A program made the position numbers and the translations under genes. A stretch of DNA of 64,000 nucleotides. It comes from Flavobacteriaceae bacterium UBA3356. Lineage in GTDB: Bacteria > Bacteroidota > Bacteroidia > Flavobacteriales > Flavobacteriaceae. Within the stretch, counting starts at the first letter, position 1, and every line of letters begins with the position of its first letter. This document shows positions 1 to 9,135 of the stretch, in pieces. Below the pieces are notes generated by a model. That model saw only the letters and a program-made list of their open reading frames with translations. It did not search any database and was not told the DNA's origin. The stretch is from contig DEQW01000001.1 in assembly GCA_002360635.1 (NCBI GenBank), positions 746,036-810,035 of the forward strand, written 5' to 3'.

Positions 1-71
1 CAGAAGAAAATTTTGAAAGTGGCATAAAAAAGACCATTCAATGGTATTTAAACAATACAGATAGATTATGA
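1..71 (+). CDS. rfbB: dTDP-glucose 4,6-dehydratase, C-terminal end only
   Basis: Only the last 22 codons are in the window (frame starting at base 3, stop TGA at 69-71). The tail has the FESGIKKTIQWYLNN pattern typical of the end of RfbB. The stop overlaps the start of rfbA by four bases (ATGA), so the two are translationally coupled. RfbB makes dTDP-4-keto-6-deoxyglucose, the second step of dTDP-L-rhamnose synthesis; the other three enzymes follow directly, which supports the call for such a short fragment. Confidence 0.75.
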   Translation, partial: EENFESGIKKTIQWYLNNTDRL

Positions 72-925
72 AAGGAATTATATTGGCAGGAGGTTCGGGC
101 ACACGATTACATCCATTAACACTTGCGGTAAGCAAACAGTTAATGCCGGTTTATGATAAACCCATGATTTACTATCCTTTGTCAACCCTTATGCACGCAG
201 GAATACGTGAAATATTAATTATTTCGACCCCTGAAGATCTGCCCTTGTTTGTAAAGTTATTGGGCGATGGTTCAAAATACGGCTGTGATTTCCGTTATGC
301 TGTACAAGATGAACCCAATGGACTTGCTGAAGCATTTATAATAGGAAAAGAGTTTATAGGAAAAGATAAAGTAGCATTAATATTAGGGGATAATATTTTT
401 TACGGAAGTGGATTAAAAGAATTGCTTCAATCCAACAACAACCCCGATGGCGGTATTATTTACGCTTATCACGTGCATGACCCCGAACGCTATGGAGTGG
501 TAGAGTTTGATGATAACGGGAAAGCTTTATCCATAGAAGAAAAACCTAAAAAACCAAAATCCAATTATGCCGTTCCGGGAATTTATTTTTACGATAACAG
601 CGTAGTGGATATTGCTGAAAACATAGAGCCCAGCCACCGTGGAGAGCTCGAAATAACCGATGTAAACAATGCTTACCTAAACCAAGGAAAATTAAGCGTA
701 AGCATTTTAGATAAAGGCACAGCTTGGTTAGACACCGGGACTTTTGCTTCTTTAATGCAAGCTGCTCAATTTGTGGAGGTGATCGAAGAACGTCAAGGGT
801 TAAAAATTGGCGCCATTGAAGAAGCAGCTTACGAAATGGGATACATTGATAAAAAACAATTGGAAAAACTTGCCCAACCCTTGTTAAAAAGCGGCTACGG
901 AAACCATTTAATGCAACTGGACTAA
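68..925 (+). CDS. rfbA: glucose-1-phosphate thymidylyltransferase
   Basis: Makes dTDP-glucose from dTTP and glucose-1-phosphate, the first step of dTDP-L-rhamnose synthesis in the cytoplasm. The 285-residue length is normal for RfbA. The nucleotide-binding signature GGSGTR is at residues 8-13, the metal-binding GDN at about 107-109, and the sugar-binding EEKP near 157. The ATG lies in the ATGA overlap with the preceding rfbB, and rfbC begins one base after its stop. It is the first complete gene of a four-gene rhamnose operon and looks intact. Confidence 0.97.
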   Translation: MKGIILAGGSGTRLHPLTLAVSKQLMPVYDKPMIYYPLSTLMHAGIREILIISTPEDLPLFVKLLGDGSKYGCDFRYAVQDEPNGLAEAFIIGKEFIGKDKVALILGDNIFYGSGLKELLQSNNNPDGGIIYAYHVHDPERYGVVEFDDNGKALSIEEKPKKPKSNYAVPGIYFYDNSVVDIAENIEPSHRGELEITDVNNAYLNQGKLSVSILDKGTAWLDTGTFASLMQAAQFVEVIEERQGLKIGAIEEAAYEMGYIDKKQLEKLAQPLLKSGYGNHLMQLD

Positions 926-926
926 T

Positions 927-1472
927 TTGGAACTACAACAAACAACATTAAAAGACTGCTTCATTTTAAAGCCTCGTATTTTTCAAGATGAAAGGGGTTT
1001 TTTCTCTGAAACATATAATAAACAGACATTCAAAAAAGTGACAGGGCTTGAAATTGATTTTGTTCAAGACAATCAGTCTATTTCCACGTATGGTGTGTTA
1101 AGAGGACTTCACTTTCAACGTGGACCTATGGCGCAAAGCAAATTGGTTAGGGTGGTAAAAGGCAAAGTGCTCGATATTATTGTTGATATTAGAAAAAATT
1201 CGGAAACTTTCGGAAAACACATCAGCGTACTACTTGACGATGTAGAGCAAAAACAACTATTTGTTCCTAGAGGTTTCGCACACGGTTTTATCACACTTTC
1301 TGAAACTTCTGTCTTTGCCTATAAATGTGATAATTTTTATGATAAAACTTCAGAAGGAGGAATTATCTATAATGACGCAACCTTAGGGCTAGATTGGCAT
1401 CTGCCTAAAGAGGAGTTGATCATTTCAGAAAAAGATAAACAACTTCCCGCGTTTAAGGAAGCGATTTTATGA
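927..1472 (+). CDS. rfbC: dTDP-4-dehydrorhamnose 3,5-epimerase
   Basis: Epimerises C3 and C5 of dTDP-4-keto-6-deoxyglucose. It is 181 residues, the usual RmlC size. The catalytic RGLHFQ motif holds His62, and the FVPRGFAHGF cupin segment lies near residue 115. Translation appears to begin at a TTG one base after the rfbA stop; no ATG lies near and the N-terminus encoded from TTG matches the family. It overlaps rfbD by four bases. Intact third enzyme of the rhamnose operon. Confidence 0.95.
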   Translation: MELQQTTLKDCFILKPRIFQDERGFFSETYNKQTFKKVTGLEIDFVQDNQSISTYGVLRGLHFQRGPMAQSKLVRVVKGKVLDIIVDIRKNSETFGKHISVLLDDVEQKQLFVPRGFAHGFITLSETSVFAYKCDNFYDKTSEGGIIYNDATLGLDWHLPKEELIISEKDKQLPAFKEAIL

Positions 1473-2317
1473 CAAGCGTATTAGTAACAGGTGCAAACGG
1501 ACAATTGGGAAGGTGTTTACAAGATGCTTCAGAAAAATACCCACAACTAAGTTTTTTCTTTGCTTCGCGAAACCAACTTGATATTGAAAATCAGGAAGCG
1601 GTTACCGCTCTTTTTTCAGAAAAAAAATTCGATTACTGCATCAATACCGCAGCCTATACCAATGTTGAAAAAGCTGAAAGTGAACAAAAAAAAGCGTTTA
1701 ACAGCAATGCCAAAGCAGTAAAACACTTAGCATTGGCCTGTAAGGACGCCAAAACTACCTTATTGCACATTTCGACAGATTATGTTTTTGACGGAAAGAA
1801 AACAACACCTTATTTAGAGACCGATGCCACTAATCCGATTAACGAGTACGGTGCTTCAAAATTGAAAGGGGAACAGTATATTCAAGAGGGTTGCAAAAAG
1901 TATTTCATATTCAGAACCTCATGGCTATATTCTACCTACGGGCATAATTTTTTAAATTCCATCCTTAAGTTTGCCAAAGAGCGAAAAGAAATAACTATCA
2001 CCACCGAGCAAACGGGAACGCCTACCAATGCAAATGATTTTGCCAAGGTCTTGTTGCAGGTTATTGCTTCAGAAAACAAACAATACGGTTTATACCATTA
2101 TAGCAATGCGGGCGAAGCCACTTGGTATGATTTTGCAGAAGCTATTCTCAATTATTCCAATCAAAATGATGCGATAAAACTTGCCAAAACAGACCATTAT
2201 CCTACTTTTGCAGCACGGCCTAAATATAGTGTGCTGAATACTGAAAAAGTGTCGCAGAATTTGAATTTGGAAACAGTCCATTGGAAGAAAAGCCTTCAAA
2301 AGCTATTGAACGATTAA
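1469..2317 (+). CDS. rfbD: dTDP-4-dehydrorhamnose reductase
   Basis: NAD(P)H-dependent short-chain dehydrogenase that completes dTDP-L-rhamnose. The Rossmann glycine motif GANGQLG is at residues 8-14, STDYVFDG at 102-109, and the catalytic Tyr127-x3-Lys131 pair (YGASK) is in place. It is 282 residues, normal for RmlD. The ATG overlaps the rfbC stop by four bases. A short A/T-flanked hairpin follows 10 bases after the stop, so this is probably the last gene of the rhamnose unit. Confidence 0.95.
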   Translation: MTSVLVTGANGQLGRCLQDASEKYPQLSFFFASRNQLDIENQEAVTALFSEKKFDYCINTAAYTNVEKAESEQKKAFNSNAKAVKHLALACKDAKTTLLHISTDYVFDGKKTTPYLETDATNPINEYGASKLKGEQYIQEGCKKYFIFRTSWLYSTYGHNFLNSILKFAKERKEITITTEQTGTPTNANDFAKVLLQVIASENKQYGLYHYSNAGEATWYDFAEAILNYSNQNDAIKLAKTDHYPTFAARPKYSVLNTEKVSQNLNLETVHWKKSLQKLLND

Positions 2318-2327
2318 CTATGAAGAA

Positions 2328-2346
2328 AAAAACCTAATAGGTTTTT
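2328..2346 (+). terminator. weak terminator-like hairpin after rfbD
   Basis: Arms AAAAACCT (2328-2335) and AGGTTTTT (2339-2346) pair perfectly around a 3-base loop, with the T tract inside the 3' arm. It sits just after rfbD and before a 180-base non-coding stretch that shows only tiny reading frames. The stem has only three G/C pairs, so efficiency is uncertain. Confidence 0.4.
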
Positions 2347-2526
2347 GAGTGTGTCTTGAAACTTTAAAAATGGCTCCACTAATTTTGATAATTTGTTTCT
2401 GGGACCAAATTTAAAACTTAAAAAAATGCCAATGAATGCGGTTTTATAGTATTCTTGTTGTTATATACAAGATTTAAAGGATAAAAATTAATTGAAATGA
2501 GAGTATTGGATTTTTATTGCTTATAA

Positions 2527-3837
2527 ATGATAAAAAGACTTGCAATAGTAGGATTTTTTACGGGTTTTGCCCATTTATCAAATATTTTTATTCTTAAATA
2601 TTTGTCTACAAACATATCCAATAATACTATTTCTGTAATTGGAGAAATAGACAGTCTCGTAATATTAATAGTTTCAATAATTTCGTTTGGCATCCAGTTA
2701 TCAGCAACTCGAAAAATTGCATTAATGGATAATTGGAAAAAGGAATATTATGACACTCAATCTGCAAGACTTACTCTATGTTTGTTTTTGGTAATTTTTA
2801 GTTTAAGTGGTTTTCTTATAACAAAAAACTTTTTATTCCTTTTTTCTCCAATCTTTGCTTTAAATGGTGATTATGCACTTTATGGAAGAGGTAAACCAGA
2901 GATGGGTGCTTTTGTTTCATCAATTAGGGTGATTATTCCAGTTACAACTCTATTTATAGCATCTATGTATATGAGAGAGCAATTAATCATAATTTATGTA
3001 GTTAGTATTATTATTTCTTATTTTATTGCTGGAATTATTGTATCTCGTAGTCTTAGAGTTTCATATTTTATAAAACCAAAACTTAAAAGCTTAAAAAAAT
3101 ATTGGCTTCATTTTGGGCTGGGAATTGCAAGTGTTTTGTTTCTCTTTATAGGAATAAGCCTAGTGAACGTTATATCACTTTTTTATGCGTCTTCAACAAT
3201 AGCTGTTATTTACATTATCTTGAAGTTCTATATGATATTCAAGGGAGTTAGACAGATAATAGTTCAAAGTTTTTACAAAGAACTTACTCAATTTAAAGTG
3301 GCTCTCAAGGTTGACCAAATGGCTACGATTGGAGGGTTAGTATTGTTTGTATCTTTAGGTTTTTTCTTAAATGTAATTGCGCCCGTGTTTTTCAGTAAAG
3401 ACTTTTCTTCTTATCAAAGCACTTTTTTTATTGTTGGGCTAGCAGGCTTTATTTCATCTTTTACAACAAGCACTGGAGCGAGATTGTTATTGGCAGATAA
3501 AGATAGAGAATACTCAAGAAATATTATTTTGGCAGCTGGGAGCACAATACTTGCAAGTGTATTGTTTTACTTTATTTTCGGAAATCAATTATACTTGATT
3601 GCGTTGAGCATCCTTTTTGGAGAATTACTATTATCATTTTTAAATGTTGTTGCAATCAATGAAAAAAAGTTTTTACTTAATCGCTTTAAGTCAATCTCCT
3701 CATTTTTGTTAATTTCAGCTTTATTTATTCTTGTAAATTTCCTTATAGATTCAAGTAAGCTTATATATATAATCTTTTTGGTTGTTATGGGTATTTTAGC
3801 TCTAATAAAAAATAAAAACAAACTAAATGTAATTTAA
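2527..3837 (+). CDS. polysaccharide flippase-like membrane protein (Wzx/MOP type)
   Basis: A 436-residue, almost wholly hydrophobic protein with roughly 12 predicted membrane spans and basic loops. Its layout fits an O-antigen/capsule repeat-unit flippase that moves undecaprenyl-linked oligosaccharides across the inner membrane. Wzx proteins are recognised more by topology and context than by motifs. The context is strong: rhamnose genes before, and a pyruvyltransferase-like gene and polymerase-like genes after. Its stop shares one base with the next start (TAATG). The gene is visibly more AT-rich than the rhamnose genes, as is usual for swapped serotype genes. A different polytopic exporter is the main alternative. 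Confidence 0.65.
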   Translation: MIKRLAIVGFFTGFAHLSNIFILKYLSTNISNNTISVIGEIDSLVILIVSIISFGIQLSATRKIALMDNWKKEYYDTQSARLTLCLFLVIFSLSGFLITKNFLFLFSPIFALNGDYALYGRGKPEMGAFVSSIRVIIPVTTLFIASMYMREQLIIIYVVSIIISYFIAGIIVSRSLRVSYFIKPKLKSLKKYWLHFGLGIASVLFLFIGISLVNVISLFYASSTIAVIYIILKFYMIFKGVRQIIVQSFYKELTQFKVALKVDQMATIGGLVLFVSLGFFLNVIAPVFFSKDFSSYQSTFFIVGLAGFISSFTTSTGARLLLADKDREYSRNIILAAGSTILASVLFYFIFGNQLYLIALSILFGELLLSFLNVVAINEKKFLLNRFKSISSFLLISALFILVNFLIDSSKLIYIIFLVVMGILALIKNKNKLNVI

Positions 3838-5117
3838 TGAACATTTTAATAACACACGGTTACTCTGACTCAAACAAGGGAGATTTGGCTATTACAATGG
3901 CTTGTTATGAAGTTATAAAAGAGAAGTACCCAAATTCAAAAATAGTATTACATTCAACATTTAGGGAAAAAGATCGTAAGGCATTTCTTTTTCATAATAG
4001 GTTTATGTCTAAATTTGATATAGAAATAAAACAGGGTATTCTTCCCACTCCATATACTTCTGAAAACAAATCTAAACTAAATGATCTTTTAGCGGTTTAC
4101 CGTTTAGTGAAAGAAGTAGTTCAATTAAAGTTATCCTTATTTAGCCCAACATTAGGGAGAATATTAGGAGGAAAACAGTTTCATTCCGTCCAAGATATAA
4201 AAAAGGCCGATTTAGTATTGATTAAGGGAGGGCAGTTTATTTATAATGAAAAGGAAGACTTAAGAGGTAATCTTTTTTTGTGGCGGACCCTTCAACCGAT
4301 TAGAGCAGCCTATCTTTTAAAAAAGAAAGTTATAATTATGGGGCAGAGCTTTGGCGGTTTTGCAAGTAAAAAAAGTGAAAAAACAGCTGCAAAGTATTTA
4401 GCTTACTGTAATCAAATCTTTGTTCGGGAAAGAGTGAGTTACAAATTTATTGAAAAGTATCACTTGGACTTTAAAGCGAAGGTCATTCCGGATCTGGCTT
4501 TCTATTTGAAAAAGAAAATGGATGATACTTTGTCAATAAAATTGTCTTCTAATAAAAAATATATAGGTATTACCATGGTCAACTGGAATTTTCCCGAATC
4601 AGAAAATCCGGTGCAAGCAAAAGAAAATTATATAGAATCAATAATTAAAACTTGTATTTATGCCCATGAAAATTATGGGTTAACCCCAATTTTTATTCCA
4701 CAAGTTACAGTAAAACATCATGGTGAAAGCGATATCGACATAATTGAAACGGTTAGAAAAGTTTTAAATTCAAAAAATGTAAAAACAGAATTTTACACAA
4801 AAGATTTATCTGTTTATGAAATGATGGCATTATATAAAAAATGCGAGCTTTTAATAGGGACACGATTACACTCGTGTATTTTGGCTGCAAGTGTTGCTAC
4901 CCCAATATTACCTATACGTTATCAGGGTTTTAAAACGCAAGGAGTTGTTGATGAACTGGGACAAAAAAACCTTTTGCTAGATATTCATAACTTAACTAGC
5001 AAAGAGTTAATTGACAATTTAGATTTTATAATTGTAAATAAAACAACAATTAAAAATATTTTGAATGAAAGAACTGATAAGTTTGTTGAAAAATTCGAGA
5101 AGATCGATTTAGGGTAA
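3837..5117 (+). CDS. polysaccharide pyruvyl transferase family protein
   Basis: A 426-residue soluble protein of the CsaB/WcaK-like fold (two Rossmann-like halves). Visible signatures are the N-terminal THGYSDSNKGDLA segment (residues about 6-18), which resembles the 'N.GD.a' motif of the family, and the C-terminal GTRLHSCILAA segment near residue 345, matching the conserved G(T)RLH motif. Members transfer pyruvate from phosphoenolpyruvate onto sugars as ketals, giving acidic glycans; some act on other substrates. It overlaps the flippase stop by one base and is followed 46 bases later by a polymerase-like gene. The family call is firm, the acceptor sugar unknown. Confidence 0.8.
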   Translation: MNILITHGYSDSNKGDLAITMACYEVIKEKYPNSKIVLHSTFREKDRKAFLFHNRFMSKFDIEIKQGILPTPYTSENKSKLNDLLAVYRLVKEVVQLKLSLFSPTLGRILGGKQFHSVQDIKKADLVLIKGGQFIYNEKEDLRGNLFLWRTLQPIRAAYLLKKKVIIMGQSFGGFASKKSEKTAAKYLAYCNQIFVRERVSYKFIEKYHLDFKAKVIPDLAFYLKKKMDDTLSIKLSSNKKYIGITMVNWNFPESENPVQAKENYIESIIKTCIYAHENYGLTPIFIPQVTVKHHGESDIDIIETVRKVLNSKNVKTEFYTKDLSVYEMMALYKKCELLIGTRLHSCILAASVATPILPIRYQGFKTQGVVDELGQKNLLLDIHNLTSKELIDNLDFIIVNKTTIKNILNERTDKFVEKFEKIDLG

Positions 5118-5163
5118 AATATGGTGTAATATAACGGATTAATTCAAAAATAGAGATTGTGGT

Positions 5164-6432
5164 ATGTTAAGCAAAAATACTATTCAGTATTATTTACTTT
5201 TGGTAATATTTTTATTATCAGGTAATCTTGTATTTCAGCTTTTTTTCTTGGTTTTTTTTGGTATCATCATTTTGCTTTTAAGTAAAAATAGAATTCTTGT
5301 TGATGAACGCTTTATTTTTTATTCAGGTATATGCTTTTTATCAGCAACACAGTTTCTCTTATTTTTTGATGAAAGCTATTCCTTAAGCTATAACCTTAAT
5401 TCTCTAATTGCATTCTTATTTTGGGTTTTGGCTTTACTAGCCTATTTAGTGATAAAAACCATTGTCAAAAATTTTGATATAAATAAAACAAAGAAGTTGC
5501 TAGACATCTTTTTTATTTTAAACTTGATTATAATTTTGGTGCAAATTGGTAGTGTAATTATAGCAACTAAAACGCTTAACCCGTTTGCAAGTACTATGTA
5601 TTCTTACGGACAATCGACAGGAGACCATTTAAAAGGAGTTTTTTCAAACTCATCGATCTCTATGATAATTATGTCTTTCTATACCGTTTTTTATGCGTAC
5701 AAAAGAAATCGTAAAGTTGTTTTAGCCATAATTGCCATGTTGCTCTCAACTTATATGAGCGGGGTCTTTATATTCTCTATTATTGCATCAATATATGTCT
5801 TTTTTACTTTCGGTCTAAAGACCAAAATTAAAATAGTTTCCAGTATTGTACTGGTTTTTCTTGCATTAATGGTTGTAACGCCCCATAACCTTAGTTACGT
5901 GAAACTCATACTTACAGAAAACCTTAACAGTAAAGTAGACCCACCGAGAAAAATGATTTCTTTTGAAGAAACACTTCAAAATTGGACGAGTAGCCCTAAA
6001 AGCTTCATCTATGGTGAAGGAGCTGGTAAATTTTCGTCAAGAACTGCATTTTTAACGGCAGGTGATTATACAGACTGGTTTCCTAAAGATTGGGAATATA
6101 AATCAGAAGCATTTTCAAAAAATCATTTCCCTTTATGGAACAAAAAAATATTGTCAATTGGGTATAAAGACGGTACTCATAACCAACCTTTTTCATTTTA
6201 CAATCAAATTATTGGTGAGTTTGGTCTTCTGGGTATTCTGTTGTTCGTGGTTTATATGTTTTATATGATAAAAAATTGGTATAAATTGACTTATGGCAGA
6301 ATCCTTATGCTTTCAATATTGGGCTTTTTTGTTCTAGATTATTGGTTTGATTACTTTTCGGTAATATTATTTTTTGAATTGTTTATTAACCTGAACATAA
6401 AAGAAAATGAGGTTGCACAGGAATCTAATTGA
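5164..6432 (+). CDS. polymerase/O-antigen ligase-like membrane protein
   Basis: 422 residues with about 10-12 hydrophobic spans and a long extracytoplasmic-type loop (about residues 255-340). A GDGTHNQPFSFYNQIIGEFGLLG-like stretch (about 335-360) resembles the 'H.N..l......G..G' element of the O-antigen ligase/Wzy superfamily. It probably polymerises or ligates undecaprenyl-linked units on the periplasmic face. Its 3' end overlaps the next, similarly built gene by 26 bases. The sequence alone does not separate Wzy from WaaL. Confidence 0.6.
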   Translation: MLSKNTIQYYLLLVIFLLSGNLVFQLFFLVFFGIIILLLSKNRILVDERFIFYSGICFLSATQFLLFFDESYSLSYNLNSLIAFLFWVLALLAYLVIKTIVKNFDINKTKKLLDIFFILNLIIILVQIGSVIIATKTLNPFASTMYSYGQSTGDHLKGVFSNSSISMIIMSFYTVFYAYKRNRKVVLAIIAMLLSTYMSGVFIFSIIASIYVFFTFGLKTKIKIVSSIVLVFLALMVVTPHNLSYVKLILTENLNSKVDPPRKMISFEETLQNWTSSPKSFIYGEGAGKFSSRTAFLTAGDYTDWFPKDWEYKSEAFSKNHFPLWNKKILSIGYKDGTHNQPFSFYNQIIGEFGLLGILLFVVYMFYMIKNWYKLTYGRILMLSILGFFVLDYWFDYFSVILFFELFINLNIKENEVAQESN

Positions 6433-7636
6433 TAAACTACATTATATTTCATTCGGGATAGTGATTGCTACTATTCCGTTGCCAATGATACTCAATAATA
6501 TTGCTATTTTCATTTTTATATTCTTTAGCCTGTTAAACATTAAAAGGTTTAAGCTTATAAAAAAAACCCCTTGGTTGTTATTCCCTGTCCTCTTTATTAT
6601 TTCTTTACTTTCAGTAACATATTCTTGCGATTTAACAAGTGGGTTAAAGGGGTTGGAGAAAACACTTTCGTTTATAATATTTTTCCTATTTGTTCCTACA
6701 TTGAATATAGACAGTAACCAAATAAAAAAGTTGCTCAATATATTTGCGTATGTATGTTTATTGGCTTTATTGTATTGTTTGTTAATGGCAACTTACAATG
6801 TGTGGGACACTGGCTCTTTATATATATTTAATCCTGAGAATTTAGTAAATGAAAATTACTTTTTATATCATCGATTCAGCAAACCACTAGAACTTCATGC
6901 TGTATATTTTGGCATGTATTTAGTTTTTTCTTCCTGCATATTCTTGAATAATTTTAAAAATAACGGAAAAACAGGAAAAATATATATTGGAATTATAGTA
7001 GGCGTTTTAGCAATAGGAATTTATCTACTCCAGTCCTTTTCAGTTTTAGTGGCTTATTTTATTGTGTTACTGGTCTTTTTCTTATTCATGCACAAGCACA
7101 ATTTAAATTTTAAAAAACTAGCATTATTGGCATTGGTAATTTTTCTTCCTGCAACTATTTTTTTAAATAAAGCTAAAGTGTTTGAAGGTAATATTTTTGA
7201 ATATACCATTGAAAATGATATACACAACACCAATTGGAACTCCTTAAATATCCGATTGGCCAAATGGGAAAGTGCACTTGCAGTAGTAAAAGAAAATAAT
7301 GTGCTTTTTGGTAGCGGAATAGGTTGTACCCAAAGCAGGTTGAATGAAATGTACAATAAAAAAAAGTTTACTATTGGCTATCAAAAAAAATTTAATACTC
7401 ATAATGAGTATATCCATTACTTGGTAGAGTTGGGTGTTTTGGGTTTACTGACTTATCTATTTTTTTTAGGATCGGGATTATTCCTTAGCCTAAAGAAAAA
7501 CGACTTTCTACTATTTGGAATCGTTGCACTTATGATTATTTGCGGAATGACAGAAAATATTTTGGGGGTTAACAAAGGAATTGTGTTTTTTACCAGCATC
7601 TATTACTTAATTTTGCTGAAGAATGAAAAAGAATAA
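6407..7636 (+). CDS. O-antigen ligase family protein
   Basis: 409 residues, about 10-12 membrane spans. The diagnostic ligase-family element is clear: GSGIG near residue 303 followed by NTHNEYIHYLVELGVLGLLTY around 330-350 (His332, Asn333, Glu334, then glycine-rich helix). The family joins lipid-linked glycans to lipid A core or another acceptor, or polymerises them. The start lies 26 bases inside the preceding gene and the stop 14 bases inside the next, so translation is tightly coupled. Second of four genes of this superfamily in the locus. Confidence 0.72.
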   Translation: MRLHRNLIDKLHYISFGIVIATIPLPMILNNIAIFIFIFFSLLNIKRFKLIKKTPWLLFPVLFIISLLSVTYSCDLTSGLKGLEKTLSFIIFFLFVPTLNIDSNQIKKLLNIFAYVCLLALLYCLLMATYNVWDTGSLYIFNPENLVNENYFLYHRFSKPLELHAVYFGMYLVFSSCIFLNNFKNNGKTGKIYIGIIVGVLAIGIYLLQSFSVLVAYFIVLLVFFLFMHKHNLNFKKLALLALVIFLPATIFLNKAKVFEGNIFEYTIENDIHNTNWNSLNIRLAKWESALAVVKENNVLFGSGIGCTQSRLNEMYNKKKFTIGYQKKFNTHNEYIHYLVELGVLGLLTYLFFLGSGLFLSLKKNDFLLFGIVALMIICGMTENILGVNKGIVFFTSIYYLILLKNEKE

Positions 7637-8720
7637 AATCTTATTTTTGGTTCAATTGCCACCACCGGTTCACGGAGCTTCCTTAATGAACAAACTTCTG
7701 GCGGAAAGTGAATTGTTGAACAACAAATACCATATAGATACCATACCTATCCAGTTATCAAATAAAATGGAAGGATTAGGAAATTTCTCGCTGGGTAAAA
7801 TTTTTGGAGCATGTTCAATATATTTTAAATTACTGGGGAAACTCCTGTTCAATAAGTATGACCTTGTCTATTTTACGCTTTCACCACTCGGCTTCGCATT
7901 TTATAAAGACGCAATTTCGGTATGCATATTAAAAATCTTTAGAAAAAATATCGTACTCCATCTGCACGGAAAAGGCATAAAGAACGAAATAGAAAACAAA
8001 CTAAAAAGAAGAATATACAAATTTGTTTTTAAAAATGTTGAGGTAATACAACTGGCCGAAGCCCTTAAAAACGATATACAAGACATTTATCCTAAAACAC
8101 CTTATTTCTTGCCAAATGGAGTCAAAAAAAATGACGTTGTTGCTACTGAAAGAACCAATACCATTCCTACGTTTATCTACTTGTCAAACTTAATGAAAGA
8201 CAAAGGCATTTTGGTGTTTCTAGAAGCAATCCGAAATTTAAAAGAGTACGACAATCAATTCAAAGTTCATATCGTAGGCCCATCATCTGATGTTACTATA
8301 GAGCAACTCGAAGTATACATTAGTCAAAATAAGTTGACGAATGTTAAGTTGTTTGGCCCAGCATTCAACGAGAAAAAATATGAACACTTGTTAAAATCAG
8401 ACGTGTTTGTGCTTCCCACCTATTATAAAAATGAATGCTTCCCTTTGTCCATTCTCGAGGCATACCAAACGGGCTTGGTGGTTTTATCTACAGATAATGG
8501 TGCGATACCAAGTATGGTGCAAGAAAATAAAAATGGTTTTTTAGTGCCCCAAAGAGATGTAGAGGCTTTAGCAGAGAGGATGAGGTACTTAATTAAAAAC
8601 CCACAACAAATAGAAACTATAAAAGAAAACAACAAGAAAGAATTCAATGAAAAATATACAGAAGAAATTTTCATCCATAATTTCGAAACTATAATTGATG
8701 ACATCTTGGCTAAACATTAG
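7623..8720 (+). CDS. glycosyltransferase, GT4/GT1-like (GT-B fold)
   Basis: 365 residues with two Rossmann-like halves. The N-terminus has the VQLPPPVHGAS opening common in GT4 enzymes. The C-terminal half has LSNLMKDKGIL (about 187-198) and the retaining-GT catalytic/nucleotide element E-x7-E (Glu271 to Glu279 in ECFPLSILE), then STDNGAIPS. It transfers a sugar from a nucleotide donor to the growing lipid-linked repeat unit at the inner membrane. It overlaps the previous gene by 14 bases and ends the AT-rich block. Donor and acceptor cannot be told. Confidence 0.85.
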   Translation: MKKNKILFLVQLPPPVHGASLMNKLLAESELLNNKYHIDTIPIQLSNKMEGLGNFSLGKIFGACSIYFKLLGKLLFNKYDLVYFTLSPLGFAFYKDAISVCILKIFRKNIVLHLHGKGIKNEIENKLKRRIYKFVFKNVEVIQLAEALKNDIQDIYPKTPYFLPNGVKKNDVVATERTNTIPTFIYLSNLMKDKGILVFLEAIRNLKEYDNQFKVHIVGPSSDVTIEQLEVYISQNKLTNVKLFGPAFNEKKYEHLLKSDVFVLPTYYKNECFPLSILEAYQTGLVVLSTDNGAIPSMVQENKNGFLVPQRDVEALAERMRYLIKNPQQIETIKENNKKEFNEKYTEEIFIHNFETIIDDILAKH

Positions 8721-9135
8721 CCGCTAAATATAAAAACTTAAACAAGATTAAGAATGAATAGACGACTTCCTGTATAAAGTAAGATCTCATTAAACTTACC
8801 TTGACCTTCTAGGATGTATAAAAAGGGGATATTTGAAACGCTGAGGCAGAAAATACTCTAAATCCATTTTACAGAGGTCAGTAGTTAGTTATCTATTAAA
8901 ATATTGGTAAAAGTGCCGTATGTCTGGTTGAGCGCAGCCGAAACCTTTATTCAGTTTACAAATAGTTCTCGACTGCGCTCGAACAGACAGAAAAAATACC
9001 AATTAATTGATTATAAAATATTTAAAGGTATTATAAATTAGGTATTTATCTACTGACCTCTACCATTTAAATTTAATTTTCTATATTTAATTACTACTTG
9101 TTTTTGCCTTATACTTAATCAAAAAACTGTTTTCA
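8721..9135. other. 415-base gap holding a nested palindrome
   Basis: No convincing gene on either strand. The middle (8873-9061) is a nested inverted repeat described separately. Before it is AT-rich sequence without structure; after it (9062-9135) is the presumed promoter and leader of the lipoprotein gene, where I could not place a clean TAnnTTTG box. Confidence 0.6.
8873..9061. repeat. nested three-level inverted repeat (small palindromic element)
   Basis: Outer arms of 12 bp match perfectly (AGAGGTCAGTAG at 8873-8884, CTACTGACCTCT at 9050-9061). A middle pair ATTGGTA/TACCAAT lies at 8903-8909 and 8997-9003. The inner arms (8921-8945 and 8965-8989) are about 25 bp with five mismatches and hold the GAGCGCAG core. 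The same core recurs at 57459-57517. It could be a non-autonomous palindromic element or a rho-independent signal; no clear target duplication was found, only a CCATTT on both sides. Confidence 0.6.

Noticed and set aside
8873..9061. Repeats considered as a CRISPR array
   Set aside because: The repeats are inverted and nested, not regularly spaced direct repeats, and no cas genes are present.
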